NCBI GenBank assembly: GCA_020635085.1
Contig: JACKAL010000005.1
Location: forward strand, 1 to 64,000
Direction of reading: 5' to 3'
From: Pseudobdellovibrionaceae bacterium
GTDB taxonomy: Bacteria; Bdellovibrionota; Bdellovibrionia; Bdellovibrionales; JAGQZY01
Length of the DNA stretch: 64,000 bases
Part shown: in pieces, positions 16,850 to 24,575 of the stretch
Layout: every line of letters starts with the position of its first letter
How positions within the stretch are numbered: the first letter of the stretch is position 1
Translations under genes and position numbers: made by a program
Notes under the pieces: generated by a model
What the model was told of the DNA's origin: nothing
Databases searched by the model: none
What the model saw: only the letters and a program-made list of their open reading frames with translations

Positions 16850-17287
16850 TTACGCTGCCGGATTTGAATTTGAATCAAGCTCTCTGACAGTTGCATTGTG
16901 ATAGTTCAAATAGAGTTCCACGTTGTCGAATAGATCAAATTCAAGCTTCATGATCCCAGCGTTCTCATTCGACAAAAGCTTTCCAGCACCAACGCGGTTC
17001 CAGAAATATTTTTTCCCTGCAATCATCGACGGCTCACGCGTTAAGATCACAAAATCATGGGGACGATCCTCTGACTCCTCGGGCAGCAAATAAAAAATGT
17101 CTTTAATAAGCGTGCGAAGATAAACTGAGTAGGTCGATGAGCCCTCATAGAGAGTCGAGTGACCAACAACGGAGACTTTTTCAACAATCCCCATTGCATT
17201 GGTTCGCCCTTTGAAGATTTCAAAGCGGTGAACTTTGACTTTGTTGTCAGTTTTTTGATTTTGCTGATTCATTTTTACTGTGTTCAT
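16850..17287 (-). CDS. Hypothetical protein upstream of the pilin gene
   Basis: A 145-aa soluble protein I do not recognise. It lacks a signal peptide and is predicted mainly beta, with EIFKGRTNAMGIVEKVSVVGHSTLYEGSSTYSVYLRTLI, then a stretch around HDFVILTREPSMIAGKKYFWNRVGAGKLL that could be a substrate- or nucleic-acid-binding surface. It lies in the early part of the T4SS operon, 12 bp after the sigma-4-like regulator, so a regulatory or processing role is possible. Confidence 0.6.
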   Translation of the reverse strand: MNTVKMNQQNQKTDNKVKVHRFEIFKGRTNAMGIVEKVSVVGHSTLYEGSSTYSVYLRTLIKDIFYLLPEESEDRPHDFVILTREPSMIAGKKYFWNRVGAGKLLSNENAGIMKLEFDLFDNVELYLNYHNATVRELDSNSNPAA

Positions 17288-17300
17288 TTTATTTCCTTTT

Positions 17301-17588
17301 TTATGCTGATTTTCTAATTGCTTCGATCATGCGGTGACGTGATCTTGAAAATTCTGGGTGTCTTAGGCATCGGTCACGAATGACCTTCATTGCCTGAGAG
17401 AGCCAGTGGTCCACACTTTTGGCAGAAACCCCTAGCTCCATCGCAATCTCGCAAGACGTGCGATGCTTCCAGAATCTCATTTCAATAACAAGAGCCATGA
17501 CTCTTGGAAGTTCAGTGAGCACTTCTCTCACGATTCCATAGTCGATGGCCGTAAAGAGCGGAGTTTGGCAGAGTTTGATATTATTCAT
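17301..17588 (-). CDS. Small sigma-70 region-4-like HTH regulator
   Basis: A 95-aa protein whose central part reads LTELPRVMALVIEMRFWKHRTSCEIAMELGVSAKSVDHWLSQAMKVIRDR, a sigma-factor region 4/LuxR-type helix-turn-helix. No region 2 is present, so it is not a complete sigma factor. Stand-alone region-4 proteins often act as regulators or co-regulators. AAAGGGGGG precedes the ATG. Its position at the head of the T4SS operon suggests a role in transfer-gene control. Confidence 0.72.
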   Translation of the reverse strand: MNNIKLCQTPLFTAIDYGIVREVLTELPRVMALVIEMRFWKHRTSCEIAMELGVSAKSVDHWLSQAMKVIRDRCLRHPEFSRSRHRMIEAIRKSA

Positions 17589-17604
17589 TTGATCCCCCCT
17601 TTGA

Positions 17605-17775
17605 TTACATTCGTAGATGTAGGTAATGTGTCTTCATGTCTTGGGCTTTGCGCTTAAGCTCGATGCGCTCCCAGTCCTCAAGAGTAAAGTCATCGGTTCT
17701 CGGTTTTATGGTCAGCATTGATTTGCACTTGTCTTTGATCCATCGGAGTTTATTTTTGCTTTTCGCTTTGTTCAT
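17605..17775 (-). CDS. Small basic protein (56 aa)
   Basis: An ORF of 56 codons beginning MNKAKSKNKLRWIKDKC and ending MKTHYLHLRM. It is strongly basic at the N-terminus, with TDDFTLEDWERIELKRKAQ in the middle. A GGGGGA tract precedes the ATG by a few bases, and it fills the gap between the zinc-ribbon gene and the sigma-4-like gene on the same strand. I do not recognise it; tight packing in the operon is the main support. Confidence 0.5.
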   Translation of the reverse strand: MNKAKSKNKLRWIKDKCKSMLTIKPRTDDFTLEDWERIELKRKAQDMKTHYLHLRM

Positions 17776-17792
17776 ATTTCCCCCGAAAAGGT

Positions 17793-18041
17793 TTAGGCTC
17801 CGAGATCAATGATCTCGGAGAGTTTTTGAGTAGGTCGTGCGTTGATTTCTAATTCTGGATTTTGAGAAAAATAATCATCAATGGCTTGATCAAGTGCTCC
17901 GGCGTAAACATGAGCCTCAAGGCTATCCCACGAGCACTTCGTGCAAAGAACATCGACCTCAAAGGTCAGTAGGTCTTCGCAGCCGCAGTTTGGACATTGA
18001 TGAAATGTTTGACTTGGATTTTTATTTTTTGATTTTTTCAT
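17793..18041 (-). CDS. Small zinc-ribbon protein, first gene of the T4SS operon
   Basis: An 82-aa protein with a basic N-terminus and one zinc ribbon: CPNCGC ... CTKC, spaced by about 16 residues. The rest is acidic and helical (ALDQAIDDYFSQNPELE). Zinc ribbons of this size bind nucleic acid or protein. GGGGAAG precedes the ATG. The gene is the first downstream of the intergenic block holding the sigma-54-like promoter and palindromes, so it probably begins the long T4SS transcript. Confidence 0.65.
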   Translation of the reverse strand: MKKSKNKNPSQTFHQCPNCGCEDLLTFEVDVLCTKCSWDSLEAHVYAGALDQAIDDYFSQNPELEINARPTQKLSEIIDLGA

Positions 18042-18097
18042 TTAAGGCTTCCCCTCATTGGACAGCTATCTCAAGCTGCTTTATGGGAACCCTCTAG

Positions 18098-18113
18098 AAC
18101 AACATTTGTGCCA
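18098..18113 (-). promoter_or_regulatory. Sigma-54-like promoter of the T4SS operon
   Basis: On the minus strand the sequence reads TGGCACAAATGTTGTT. Compared with TGGCACG-N4-TTGCW, the -24 box is intact and spacing exact; the -12 box is TTGTT instead of TTGCW. It lies ~57 bp before the zinc-ribbon gene, with palindromic sites ~90 and ~170-200 bp upstream, the layout expected of a sigma-54 promoter with enhancers. Confidence 0.5.
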
Positions 18114-18199
18114 GTTTCCGAAAGACGGAGAAATCGGACGTAAGGTGTTGTTGTGATTTAGGAAATCGCGGAATGATTTTTTGAGCGAAAAAACACGTT

Positions 18200-18217
18200 T
18201 GATCGCAACTGCGATCA
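18200..18217. promoter_or_regulatory. Perfect palindromic operator/enhancer TGATCGCA-N2-TGCGATCA
   Basis: TGATCGCAACTGCGATCA has two perfect 8-bp arms around AC. The same motif occurs twice upstream of the signalling operon. It lies about 90 bp upstream of the T4SS sigma-54-like promoter. Confidence 0.7.
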
Positions 18218-18278
18218 CAACAAAATCACAAAATTAAAATTTATGAATCAAGATAAAGACTTAACTGTTTTTATTGAG

Positions 18279-18316
18279 TGATCTTAAATGCGATCAGGAA
18301 TTCGTAAACGCGATCA
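18279..18316. promoter_or_regulatory. Two degenerate copies of the TGATCGCA palindrome
   Basis: TGATCTTAAATGCGATCA (18279-18296) keeps one perfect half and has two mismatches in the other. TTCGTAAACGCGATCA (18301-18316) is a weaker copy but matches, in 15 of 16 bases, the site before the 68-aa peptide gene near the right end of the element. The second copy reaches close to the 3' end of the histidine kinase gene. Confidence 0.55.
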
Positions 18317-18322
18317 GTGTCT

Positions 18323-19963
18323 TTAATAAATTTGGATCGAGGAGATCAGTGACTTTGGCAAAAGAGGTACACCACTGCGATAGGCTTCAGTGCGAACAAA
18401 AGAGTCGGAGCAATTGGTGGTGACAAGAACTGATGCGGCCACATGGTTCTTTGATTGTTCAATGAACTCAAGGCCATTTATTTTATGATGAAGCTCGAAG
18501 TCTGACAGGAGCAGGATGCGCTCATGTCTTGGTTGTCGTTTAAGCCACCTAAAAGCTGCATCAGGATCAAATGCATGCTCAAGGGTACATTTGGTACTAA
18601 CAGCCCCAAAACGCTGCGTCCAGCCCTCGTGGACTGATAAATCATCATCCAGCAGCAAAATCTTATCAAAACCAGTTAAATCTAGGCACCTTTGCCCGAG
18701 AACTCCGTCTTGAGATCGTCGCAATTTGACGGTGACAGTGGTTCCAATATTTTCTTGCGATTCAAGTTCAAAAATGCCGCCTTGATCTTGGATTGATTTT
18801 TTTAAATAGTAGAGGCCGAGTCCTGACCCATTCTCTTTGCCAAAGGTAAAACCTTTTTCGCCAATGCGAGAAAGTTTGTCTTGAGGGATACCTTTGCCAT
18901 TGTCACTGACCTGAATGACCGAAAACTGGTCATTGCTCGTGACAGAGATTTCAATGTTGCCTTTGAGGTCCGTAGCTTCAGCAGCGTTGTCGATTAGGTT
19001 TGAAATATGACGCTTAAAATCTCCAGCGATAAGATTTGAAATTGCCATGCCTGAGGTCTGGTCATAGTTGAGCCTAAGCATCACTGGTGAATCTTTGTAT
19101 TGGTGTCTTTTTTCTTCTATCAGGTCATCAACAAGAGAAACCAGAAGATAGGGCTCTGCTTTTTGAGTTTCGTTGGATCTGTCATTTGCTTGAACCTTGT
19201 AGGTCTGCATGATCTCGCTAGAAATCTCGCGAATTCGCTGAATGGCCTTCTTAAAGAGACGTTCTTGTTCAGTCTCCGTGGAAAGCAACGAAGTCGATAC
19301 GGATTCCAGAGTGTTTAGAGGTGAGCGAATATCGTGAGCTAAACGAGCTGCAAGTTCGCCTAGAGCGATTTTCTTTTCATTTGCCGCTGCCTCGGACCTG
19401 TTTTTTTCGATGAGAATTTTTTCGCGCAGTTCAATTTCCCGTGTCTCAAGTTTTCTAATGGCGGCAAATAAGAAAACTAAAAATCCAATAAAGATTGCGA
19501 TTAGGCCAAAGAAGGCGCGAGTTAAAATATCTGAGCGAATCTCCGAAACTAAAATCAAGTTTGTGTTCGATGGAACTCGGTAAAAAGTTTGTTTGCGCAA
19601 AAACCCATTTGGATGAATGGACAGCTTACCAATGTCAGTCGGGAAGTTTTCAAGCGGCTCAAATTCACTGCCGAAGGCAATGAGCTCATTTTGTTTTCCC
19701 GAGGTGGTGTCGATGAGCTTTGTCCCTTTAACAAATTGAGATGAAAACAAAACCCGCTGATTTTTCGTGATGCTGGTGAGGAGATTTCCCTCTTGTATTT
19801 CGACGGCTTCAGACTTGATCCAGCTACTCATGATTTCTTGACCAACTGAAGATAAGTAGTAGTCAAAAATTAAAAATGAAAGACCGCTCAAAAAAAGAAC
19901 GGCCAATGAGAAAATTCCCAAAGACCTTCGGCAAAAGTAGTAGCGCAGTTTCTTTATAAGCAA
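18323..19963 (-). CDS. Hybrid sensor histidine kinase with C-terminal receiver-like domain
   Basis: A 546-aa membrane kinase. Membrane helices at about residues 14-36 and 143-165 flank a ~105-residue extracytoplasmic sensor. The dimerisation domain has LAARLAHDIRSPLNTLES with the phospho-acceptor His near residue 210. The ATPase domain shows NLIDNAAEA (N box), VSDNGKGIP (G1) and GSGLGLYYLKKS (G2). The last ~120 residues resemble a receiver: LLLDDDLSVHEG, LLLSDFELHHKINGLEFI (candidate Asp) and LLPKSL. The start is TTG, with GGAG 5-6 nt upstream, overlapping the YcaO stop. Last gene of the operon; probable partner of the sigma-54 regulator encoded first. Confidence 0.88.
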   Translation of the reverse strand: MLIKKLRYYFCRRSLGIFSLAVLFLSGLSFLIFDYYLSSVGQEIMSSWIKSEAVEIQEGNLLTSITKNQRVLFSSQFVKGTKLIDTTSGKQNELIAFGSEFEPLENFPTDIGKLSIHPNGFLRKQTFYRVPSNTNLILVSEIRSDILTRAFFGLIAIFIGFLVFLFAAIRKLETREIELREKILIEKNRSEAAANEKKIALGELAARLAHDIRSPLNTLESVSTSLLSTETEQERLFKKAIQRIREISSEIMQTYKVQANDRSNETQKAEPYLLVSLVDDLIEEKRHQYKDSPVMLRLNYDQTSGMAISNLIAGDFKRHISNLIDNAAEATDLKGNIEISVTSNDQFSVIQVSDNGKGIPQDKLSRIGEKGFTFGKENGSGLGLYYLKKSIQDQGGIFELESQENIGTTVTVKLRRSQDGVLGQRCLDLTGFDKILLLDDDLSVHEGWTQRFGAVSTKCTLEHAFDPDAAFRWLKRQPRHERILLLSDFELHHKINGLEFIEQSKNHVAASVLVTTNCSDSFVRTEAYRSGVPLLPKSLISSIQIY

Positions 19964-20880
19964 AAGCGCTCCAGTTCACCACCAACAAATGGCGGCTGAT
20001 TTTCAAAATAGCAGCGATGAACATAAACTAAATCACTCAAATCATGGGGAATCTCTTCATCAATTGCGAGTCTTGGTAAAACAATGCTTGTTGTTCCACC
20101 AGCGGTCAATCGGCTTTGCAGAAGTTCTCGCCCCCTTGGGTCAAAAGCAAAAAAGTGAAGTCGCTTTTCATAGAATGATTTTGGTGATGCTTTTGTCTCG
20201 TTAAAATGATGAACAGTAATTCCATGTCTAACAAGCTCACAGAGTCCTCGATACAAAGTTGTCTCTTGATCAGAACTCGGGCCACATGCACCGCCAGAAA
20301 TATGGCCGCCAGACTCAAGTTCAGCGAAAACTATAGTGGTCTGACTAGCAGAGTTCTGAACCTCTGGAGTCAAAGAAAACAAACTTTTTAGAGGCACGGT
20401 CTTTCGTAGTTCGCTTATCAAGTCTGCCGACGCTAGAGAGAGCTTTTCTGTCTCTACGGCATTTGTGGCATGCTTGACATTGGCATCATCCCACCAAGTT
20501 GCCCAAACATACCGCTCAACTGCTTCGTGATAGGCATTTTGCCTTGCTTGTTCGGATGATTTTTTTGCGGCACGAACTGGATAAGCGGCAAAACCATCTG
20601 ATCTCGTTGTCTTACAAGCAGGCAATTCACTTTTGTACCCGTTTGCATAAGCAGATCGTTCAATTTTTTCGACAAGAGCTTTAAGAACTGCCAGCGATGG
20701 ATCAGGTGCCATCCCAGTAAAAACAAACTCAGAAATAACAAATTCCCCAGGTTGGTCGTAGGCATTTGCGATAGTTGTCCCACCAATTGCACTCACTTCA
20801 ATTTTATTTGGCAGTTGTCCACGATCTTTTAACTGCGTGACAAAGCTCTCTAAAAAAAGTTGTGAGGTTTGCCTATTCAT
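19954..20880 (-). CDS. YcaO-domain protein
   Basis: A 308-aa protein with the three ATP-binding blocks of YcaO enzymes: ALVEKIERSAYANG (near residue 70), TTRSDGFAAYP followed by QARQNAYHEAVERYVW (near 110), and GGACGPSSDQETTLYRGLCELVRH (near 210). YcaO proteins use ATP to activate peptide amide bonds, forming azol(in)es, thioamides or amidines in ribosomal peptides. No dedicated partner (E1-like, TfuA) or dehydrogenase is adjacent. I chose the ATG just after the upstream stop; an earlier ATG overlapping it lacks a ribosome site. Being set between a peptide-binding protein and a sensor kinase is unusual and suggests a part in making or handling a peptide signal; that is inference. Confidence 0.75.
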   Translation of the reverse strand: MNRQTSQLFLESFVTQLKDRGQLPNKIEVSAIGGTTIANAYDQPGEFVISEFVFTGMAPDPSLAVLKALVEKIERSAYANGYKSELPACKTTRSDGFAAYPVRAAKKSSEQARQNAYHEAVERYVWATWWDDANVKHATNAVETEKLSLASADLISELRKTVPLKSLFSLTPEVQNSASQTTIVFAELESGGHISGGACGPSSDQETTLYRGLCELVRHGITVHHFNETKASPKSFYEKRLHFFAFDPRGRELLQSRLTAGGTTSIVLPRLAIDEEIPHDLSDLVYVHRCYFENQPPFVGGELERFCL

Positions 20881-20882
20881 TT

Positions 20883-22436
20883 TTATTGAACCTTGAAAAC
20901 CTGCCATGGGGCAGGTGAAGTAACCGCAAAGGGTAGTTCGGCTAAAGTCTCGCGGTCTTTTGCAACAAAAAATCGTCTAGGATGAGTGTAAATGTTAAAT
21001 TTGGCGTCTTGAAACAGATAACGATTCACTTTTGCAAAGGACTCTTTGCTTCCATCAATTTTTGCCAAGAGGTCCTGAAGATTTTTATCCTCAGTGATTG
21101 GCTCAAGTGCTTTGTGCAGCTTTGGAGTAAAAAGCATTTTTAAATCTCCAGATGGGTCCAGCGCCCAAAAACCAGAGCCAGCATTAAATATGTCCACTGT
21201 AGCTGCCGCGTATGCGCTGGAGTGATCAGCTCTATTTTTAAACACTATTGGTGTAGTAATCGGAGCATTCAACCGTTCAAATGTCTTCGTCAAGACCTGA
21301 AAAAATAATCCACCTTTTTCTGATTCAGAGTACCCCCATTTTATTTTTGATTCTTGAAAATGTTTTTTACATTTTTCAATTTCTTTCTCGGTCAAGCTAT
21401 AGGTGTTATTCATGTCGGAGAGGGACTCATAAGCTAGAAGTACCTTGGTAAAAATGCTAGACTCGATGGGTTGATTGGTAATTTCATAGTTTACCTGTCT
21501 AAAAATATTTGCAAAATAAAGACGACAGTTCTTGTCCTTAAACGCTTCAGTGTTTTGATTTAGTTGTATTGTTGCAAAGCGAGATGCAGGCAAATGCTTT
21601 AGACTTTTCTGAGCGGTAAGCATTTTGATAGTTTCAACTGAATACTGAAGCTCATTTCCTGCAACAACAACATTGTCACCAAGAACCGCATCTACTTGCG
21701 AAGCAAAAGACTCAGGAGAGAGATATTTAAAAGTAATTTTCTTTGGAGTATTTAGGCCTCCAATTTTTGAGTCATTTCGTTTTACAAACACAAGCTCATT
21801 GGTATTGGTATTTTCCAAGCGATAGTGGCCACTGGCTGGTATCTTGTCGCAATTAATTTTGCCGTTATTTAGATCAACGCACCTTTTTGGGATAATTGAA
21901 AAAAGCTCAAGACAAAATCGAAACATGGGGTGATCTACCTCTTCATCGAAGGAAATAAAAATTTTATTTCCTTCGATGCGAAGACCCGCAGGATAGGTTT
22001 TTAAGCCATTCTTTGTTTCAAGCCACTGATTGAGACCTGCAATGCTTTTGATGACAGGAAATTTTGGTCGACTAAACGCCATTCTAGCCACCGCGAAAGC
22101 AATCTCATCAGCGGTGATAGGTGCGCCGTCTTCAAATTGTAATCCGTCTTTTACGGTCCACTCTAAAAGTTTTGTTTTGGTGTTGTAAGTGAAGGAGGAC
22201 AGCACTCGACTTGTCAACTGACTCTCATCTGATGCCTCAAGTGGAGTTGCATAAATCATTCGGGCAGGAGGCAAGTTGCTTGTGTTGTCTGCTTCGAGCG
22301 GATCAAATGAAGTCGGCCCAGATGTTTCTGTTATTACATAGGTGAATGAGCTTGATTGCTTTTGATTTTTCAGTTGAGTAATCAAAATTCCTCCAACAAC
22401 GAGAAATACAAAAAATGCTAAAACCACTTTGCGCAT
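20883..22436 (-). CDS. Membrane-anchored peptide-binding protein (SBP_bac_5 family)
   Basis: A 517-aa extracytoplasmic solute-binding protein of the oligopeptide (family 5) type. An N-terminal hydrophobic segment (VVLAFFVFLVVGGILITQL) has no lipobox Cys, so it may act as an uncleaved anchor. Family features include FDPLEADNTSNLPPARMIYATPL, then LEWTVKDGLQFEDGAPITADEIAFAVARM, and IPASGHYRLENTNTNELVFVKRND. No ABC permease or ATPase gene is nearby, so it is more likely a receptor or chaperone for a peptide than part of an importer. Its start overlaps the previous stop (TAATG). Conjugative pheromone systems of enterococci also use an OppA-like binding protein (PrgZ), a useful comparison but not homology evidence. 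Confidence 0.85.
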   Translation of the reverse strand: MRKVVLAFFVFLVVGGILITQLKNQKQSSSFTYVITETSGPTSFDPLEADNTSNLPPARMIYATPLEASDESQLTSRVLSSFTYNTKTKLLEWTVKDGLQFEDGAPITADEIAFAVARMAFSRPKFPVIKSIAGLNQWLETKNGLKTYPAGLRIEGNKIFISFDEEVDHPMFRFCLELFSIIPKRCVDLNNGKINCDKIPASGHYRLENTNTNELVFVKRNDSKIGGLNTPKKITFKYLSPESFASQVDAVLGDNVVVAGNELQYSVETIKMLTAQKSLKHLPASRFATIQLNQNTEAFKDKNCRLYFANIFRQVNYEITNQPIESSIFTKVLLAYESLSDMNNTYSLTEKEIEKCKKHFQESKIKWGYSESEKGGLFFQVLTKTFERLNAPITTPIVFKNRADHSSAYAAATVDIFNAGSGFWALDPSGDLKMLFTPKLHKALEPITEDKNLQDLLAKIDGSKESFAKVNRYLFQDAKFNIYTHPRRFFVAKDRETLAELPFAVTSPAPWQVFKVQ

Positions 22437-22792
22437 TATTTCGACACCCCTGGGTAGTCTTGACTGGACATTCTTGCATTGAGGAGCTGAGCTTGTGATA
22501 CCTCAGTATTTGGGCCAACAAGTTTTTGGAGCATATCAACTATGCGCTTCTGTGAGTTTTGAACCTCAACGCTTCGGCTGACTTTTAATTCATTCAAGAG
22601 TTCGTGGTTGATCTCATACCAATTTTCTTCTTGAAGTGGCTTGATGGCCCCGATGCTAACAAGACCACGGATGATTTCGCTTTTATCTGGACTGACATCA
22701 ACTTGAACCATTCCTGATTCCGCGTGGACAGTTCCAACTGTTGCCAAAATCGACAGTAGTGTTACTATTTGTTTAGAATATTGCTTCTTCAT
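22436..22792 (-). CDS. Small secreted protein of the signalling operon
   Basis: A 118-aa protein with signal peptide MKKQYSKQIVTLLSILATVGTVHA and a 94-residue mature part, acidic to neutral and Cys-free (MVQVDVSPDKSEIIRGLVSIGAI ... ENWYEINHELLNELKV ... SSQDYPGVSK at the C-terminus). I do not recognise a family. It overlaps the response-regulator gene and has its own GGAGGGGG ribosome site. In this context it could be a periplasmic partner of the peptide-binding protein or kinase sensor, or a signal-peptide precursor. Confidence 0.7.
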   Translation of the reverse strand: MKKQYSKQIVTLLSILATVGTVHAESGMVQVDVSPDKSEIIRGLVSIGAIKPLQEENWYEINHELLNELKVSRSVEVQNSQKRIVDMLQKLVGPNTEVSQAQLLNARMSSQDYPGVSK

Positions 22793-24182
22793 TTGTTCCC
22801 CCTCCGTTTAAAGAGTTTATTAAGTTTAGTTTTTTCATACGGCCATAAATGGTCGTGTACGGTGCCTTCATCCAATGTTTGGCTGACTCTCGAAGAGTCC
22901 CACCTTTGGCAAGATTTGCGAGCAAGTAGTCTCGCTCCATTTGTTCCAGATGCGTGATGAACTCTGAATATGGGAGATCATTCACGCAAGCTGGCGTTCC
23001 TGTGATGTTCTGGAAAAATTTTGCGCTCAAGTGAGTGGGCTCAATGGTGTCCGAAGGAACCATTGTCATTAAACGCTCCATCTCATTTTCAAGTTCGCGC
23101 ACGTTGCCGGGCCAAGGGTATCTCTCAAGATAACGAATGGTTTTCATCAAGATGTTTTTCTTCTCGCCACCGAACTGGTTTTGAAAGTGAGCCACCATTG
23201 GCTGAATATCCTCGGGGCGGCTGCGCAGAGGTGGAATAAAAAGCTTCAAGACATTAAGTCTGTAGTATAAATCTTCTCTGAATTTGCCGTTCGCAACGGC
23301 TTCTTCGAGATTTACATGAGATGCAGCGACGACTCTGACATTCACTTGTTTAGATTTGTTACCGCCAACAGGGTGGATTTCACCTTCTTGTAAAAATCGA
23401 AGGAGCTTAACTTGAAGTTCTGGCTTGAGGTCGCCAATCTCATCAAGAAAAACAGTCCCGTTATGTGCAAATTCAAGCTTGCCGATTTTATCTCGATCAG
23501 CTCCGGTGAAAGCCCCTCGAACATGACCAAACAGATCGCTTTCAATCAAATTTTCTGGGATAGCAGCGACATTGATTGGAACAAAAGTTTGACCTCTGCG
23601 GCTAGAGCTTTCATGAAGGGCTCTCGCCACAAGTTCTTTACCAGTGCCAGACTCTCCATGAATCAAAACATTGCAGCTTGAATTGGCGGCAATTTGCACC
23701 GTTGCGGAAAGCTCTGCAAGAGAGCGAGACCGTCCCACCATTTTAATTTTTGCGATCACCACTGAGTTTTCGTCAGAGATCGGTGACTGAAAGGTCGCAA
23801 CGGTTTCTTCCCATTTTTTGCAAGCGGCTTCGATTTTAGTTCTCAAAAACTCTGGAGAGATTTCTTTTTCTAAAAAATCAGACGCTCCAGCGTCGTAGCT
23901 GCGCTTGAGCGCCTCACGAGAGTAATCGCCGGAGTAGACAAAAATTTGAGACTTAGGATTGATCGCTAGAATTTCTTTGATGAGGGTCGCGCCATCTCTG
24001 TCTGGCATATTAAAGTCCACGACAATGACGGCAAAGGCCGTTGGATTTGCTTTGATGATTTTGAGTGCCTCAACACCGGAGTTTGCTGTGGTGAGTTCGA
24101 CATCCTTCAATCCAGCAAGATTAAACTTTGCTGTTTCAAGAGCGATGGACTCATCATCGGCTAAAAGAACTTTGTATGACAT
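22773..24182 (-). CDS. Sigma-54-dependent response regulator (NtrC/AtoC type)
   Basis: A 469-aa transcription activator. The receiver domain has LLADDES, the phospho-acceptor Asp in VVDFNMPDRDG (near residue 57) and FLEKEIS. The AAA+ domain has Walker A GESGTGKE (near 176), the sigma-54 contact loop GAFTGA (near 224) and Walker B FLDEIGDL. The C-terminal Fis-type HTH is TLRESAKHWMKAPYTTIYGRMKKLN. I chose the ATG with GGAGGGGG upstream. It heads the overlapping operon with the sensor kinase last. A sigma-54 promoter lies just upstream, so it probably activates its own transcription and, through shared palindromes, the T4SS operon. Confidence 0.93.
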   Translation of the reverse strand: MSYKVLLADDESIALETAKFNLAGLKDVELTTANSGVEALKIIKANPTAFAVIVVDFNMPDRDGATLIKEILAINPKSQIFVYSGDYSREALKRSYDAGASDFLEKEISPEFLRTKIEAACKKWEETVATFQSPISDENSVVIAKIKMVGRSRSLAELSATVQIAANSSCNVLIHGESGTGKELVARALHESSSRRGQTFVPINVAAIPENLIESDLFGHVRGAFTGADRDKIGKLEFAHNGTVFLDEIGDLKPELQVKLLRFLQEGEIHPVGGNKSKQVNVRVVAASHVNLEEAVANGKFREDLYYRLNVLKLFIPPLRSRPEDIQPMVAHFQNQFGGEKKNILMKTIRYLERYPWPGNVRELENEMERLMTMVPSDTIEPTHLSAKFFQNITGTPACVNDLPYSEFITHLEQMERDYLLANLAKGGTLRESAKHWMKAPYTTIYGRMKKLNLINSLNGGGTNEEAIF

Positions 24183-24238
24183 CGTGGCCCCCTCCTTCCC
24201 CCGAAGGTCGTGATTGGTGCGGAAACGATTTCCCATTG

Positions 24239-24254
24239 AGCAAGGGAGGGGCCA
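24239..24254 (-). promoter_or_regulatory. Sigma-54 promoter of the signalling operon
   Basis: The minus strand reads TGGCCCCTCCCTTGCT: the -24 TGGC, exact spacing and the -12 TTGCT agree with TGGCACG-N4-TTGCW. It lies ~57 bp before the response-regulator ATG, with palindromic sites ~100 and ~190 bp further upstream, as for sigma-54 enhancers. Confidence 0.65.
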
Positions 24255-24352
24255 GAAGTTTTGCGACCATTTCGCCGCGCATCAACTCCGCGTAATCACG
24301 GAGGGTTTATAGTATATGCTGCAAAAATATGCAAATTTGTGAAGCATGAAAA

Positions 24353-24370
24353 TGATCGCAAACGCGATCA
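24353..24370. promoter_or_regulatory. Palindromic operator/enhancer upstream of the signalling operon (proximal)
   Basis: TGATCGCAAACGCGATCA, one mismatch from a perfect TGATCGCA-N2-TGCGATCA palindrome, ~100 bp upstream of the sigma-54 promoter. Matches the T4SS-operon site at 18200. Confidence 0.65.
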
Positions 24371-24442
24371 CAAATTAGGGTCTGTGGGGGTGGTTTTTTG
24401 TTAACTCCCTGAAAAATATAGTGAATGTGGGTTAAACAAAAG

Positions 24443-24460
24443 TGATCGCATTTGCGATCA
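24443..24460. promoter_or_regulatory. Palindromic operator/enhancer upstream of the signalling operon (distal)
   Basis: TGATCGCATTTGCGATCA is a perfect 8-bp-arm palindrome around TT, ~190 bp upstream of the sigma-54 promoter. The spacing of the two sites is ~90 bp centre to centre, similar to the T4SS promoter region. Confidence 0.7.
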
Positions 24461-24575
24461 AAGTAAAGATTACAGGGCCGATAGAACCAAGGCGGTCGTG
24501 CAATTAACGAATTTTATTTGGTTTTTATAAAATGAAAAAATTGATCGGATATCCGAACACGAGTGTTTTGAGTAT

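Noticed and set aside
5136..17719. Repeated GGTCAGCRTTG 11-mer at several places in the ICE
   Set aside because: Two copies fall inside coding sequence; only the two before the pilin and lipoprotein genes have a plausible role, reported separately.
24545..24556. 12-bp palindrome TCGGATATCCGA after the XRE regulator gene
   Set aside because: Possibly part of a weak terminator, but the stem is only 4 bp with an ATAT loop; too little to call.
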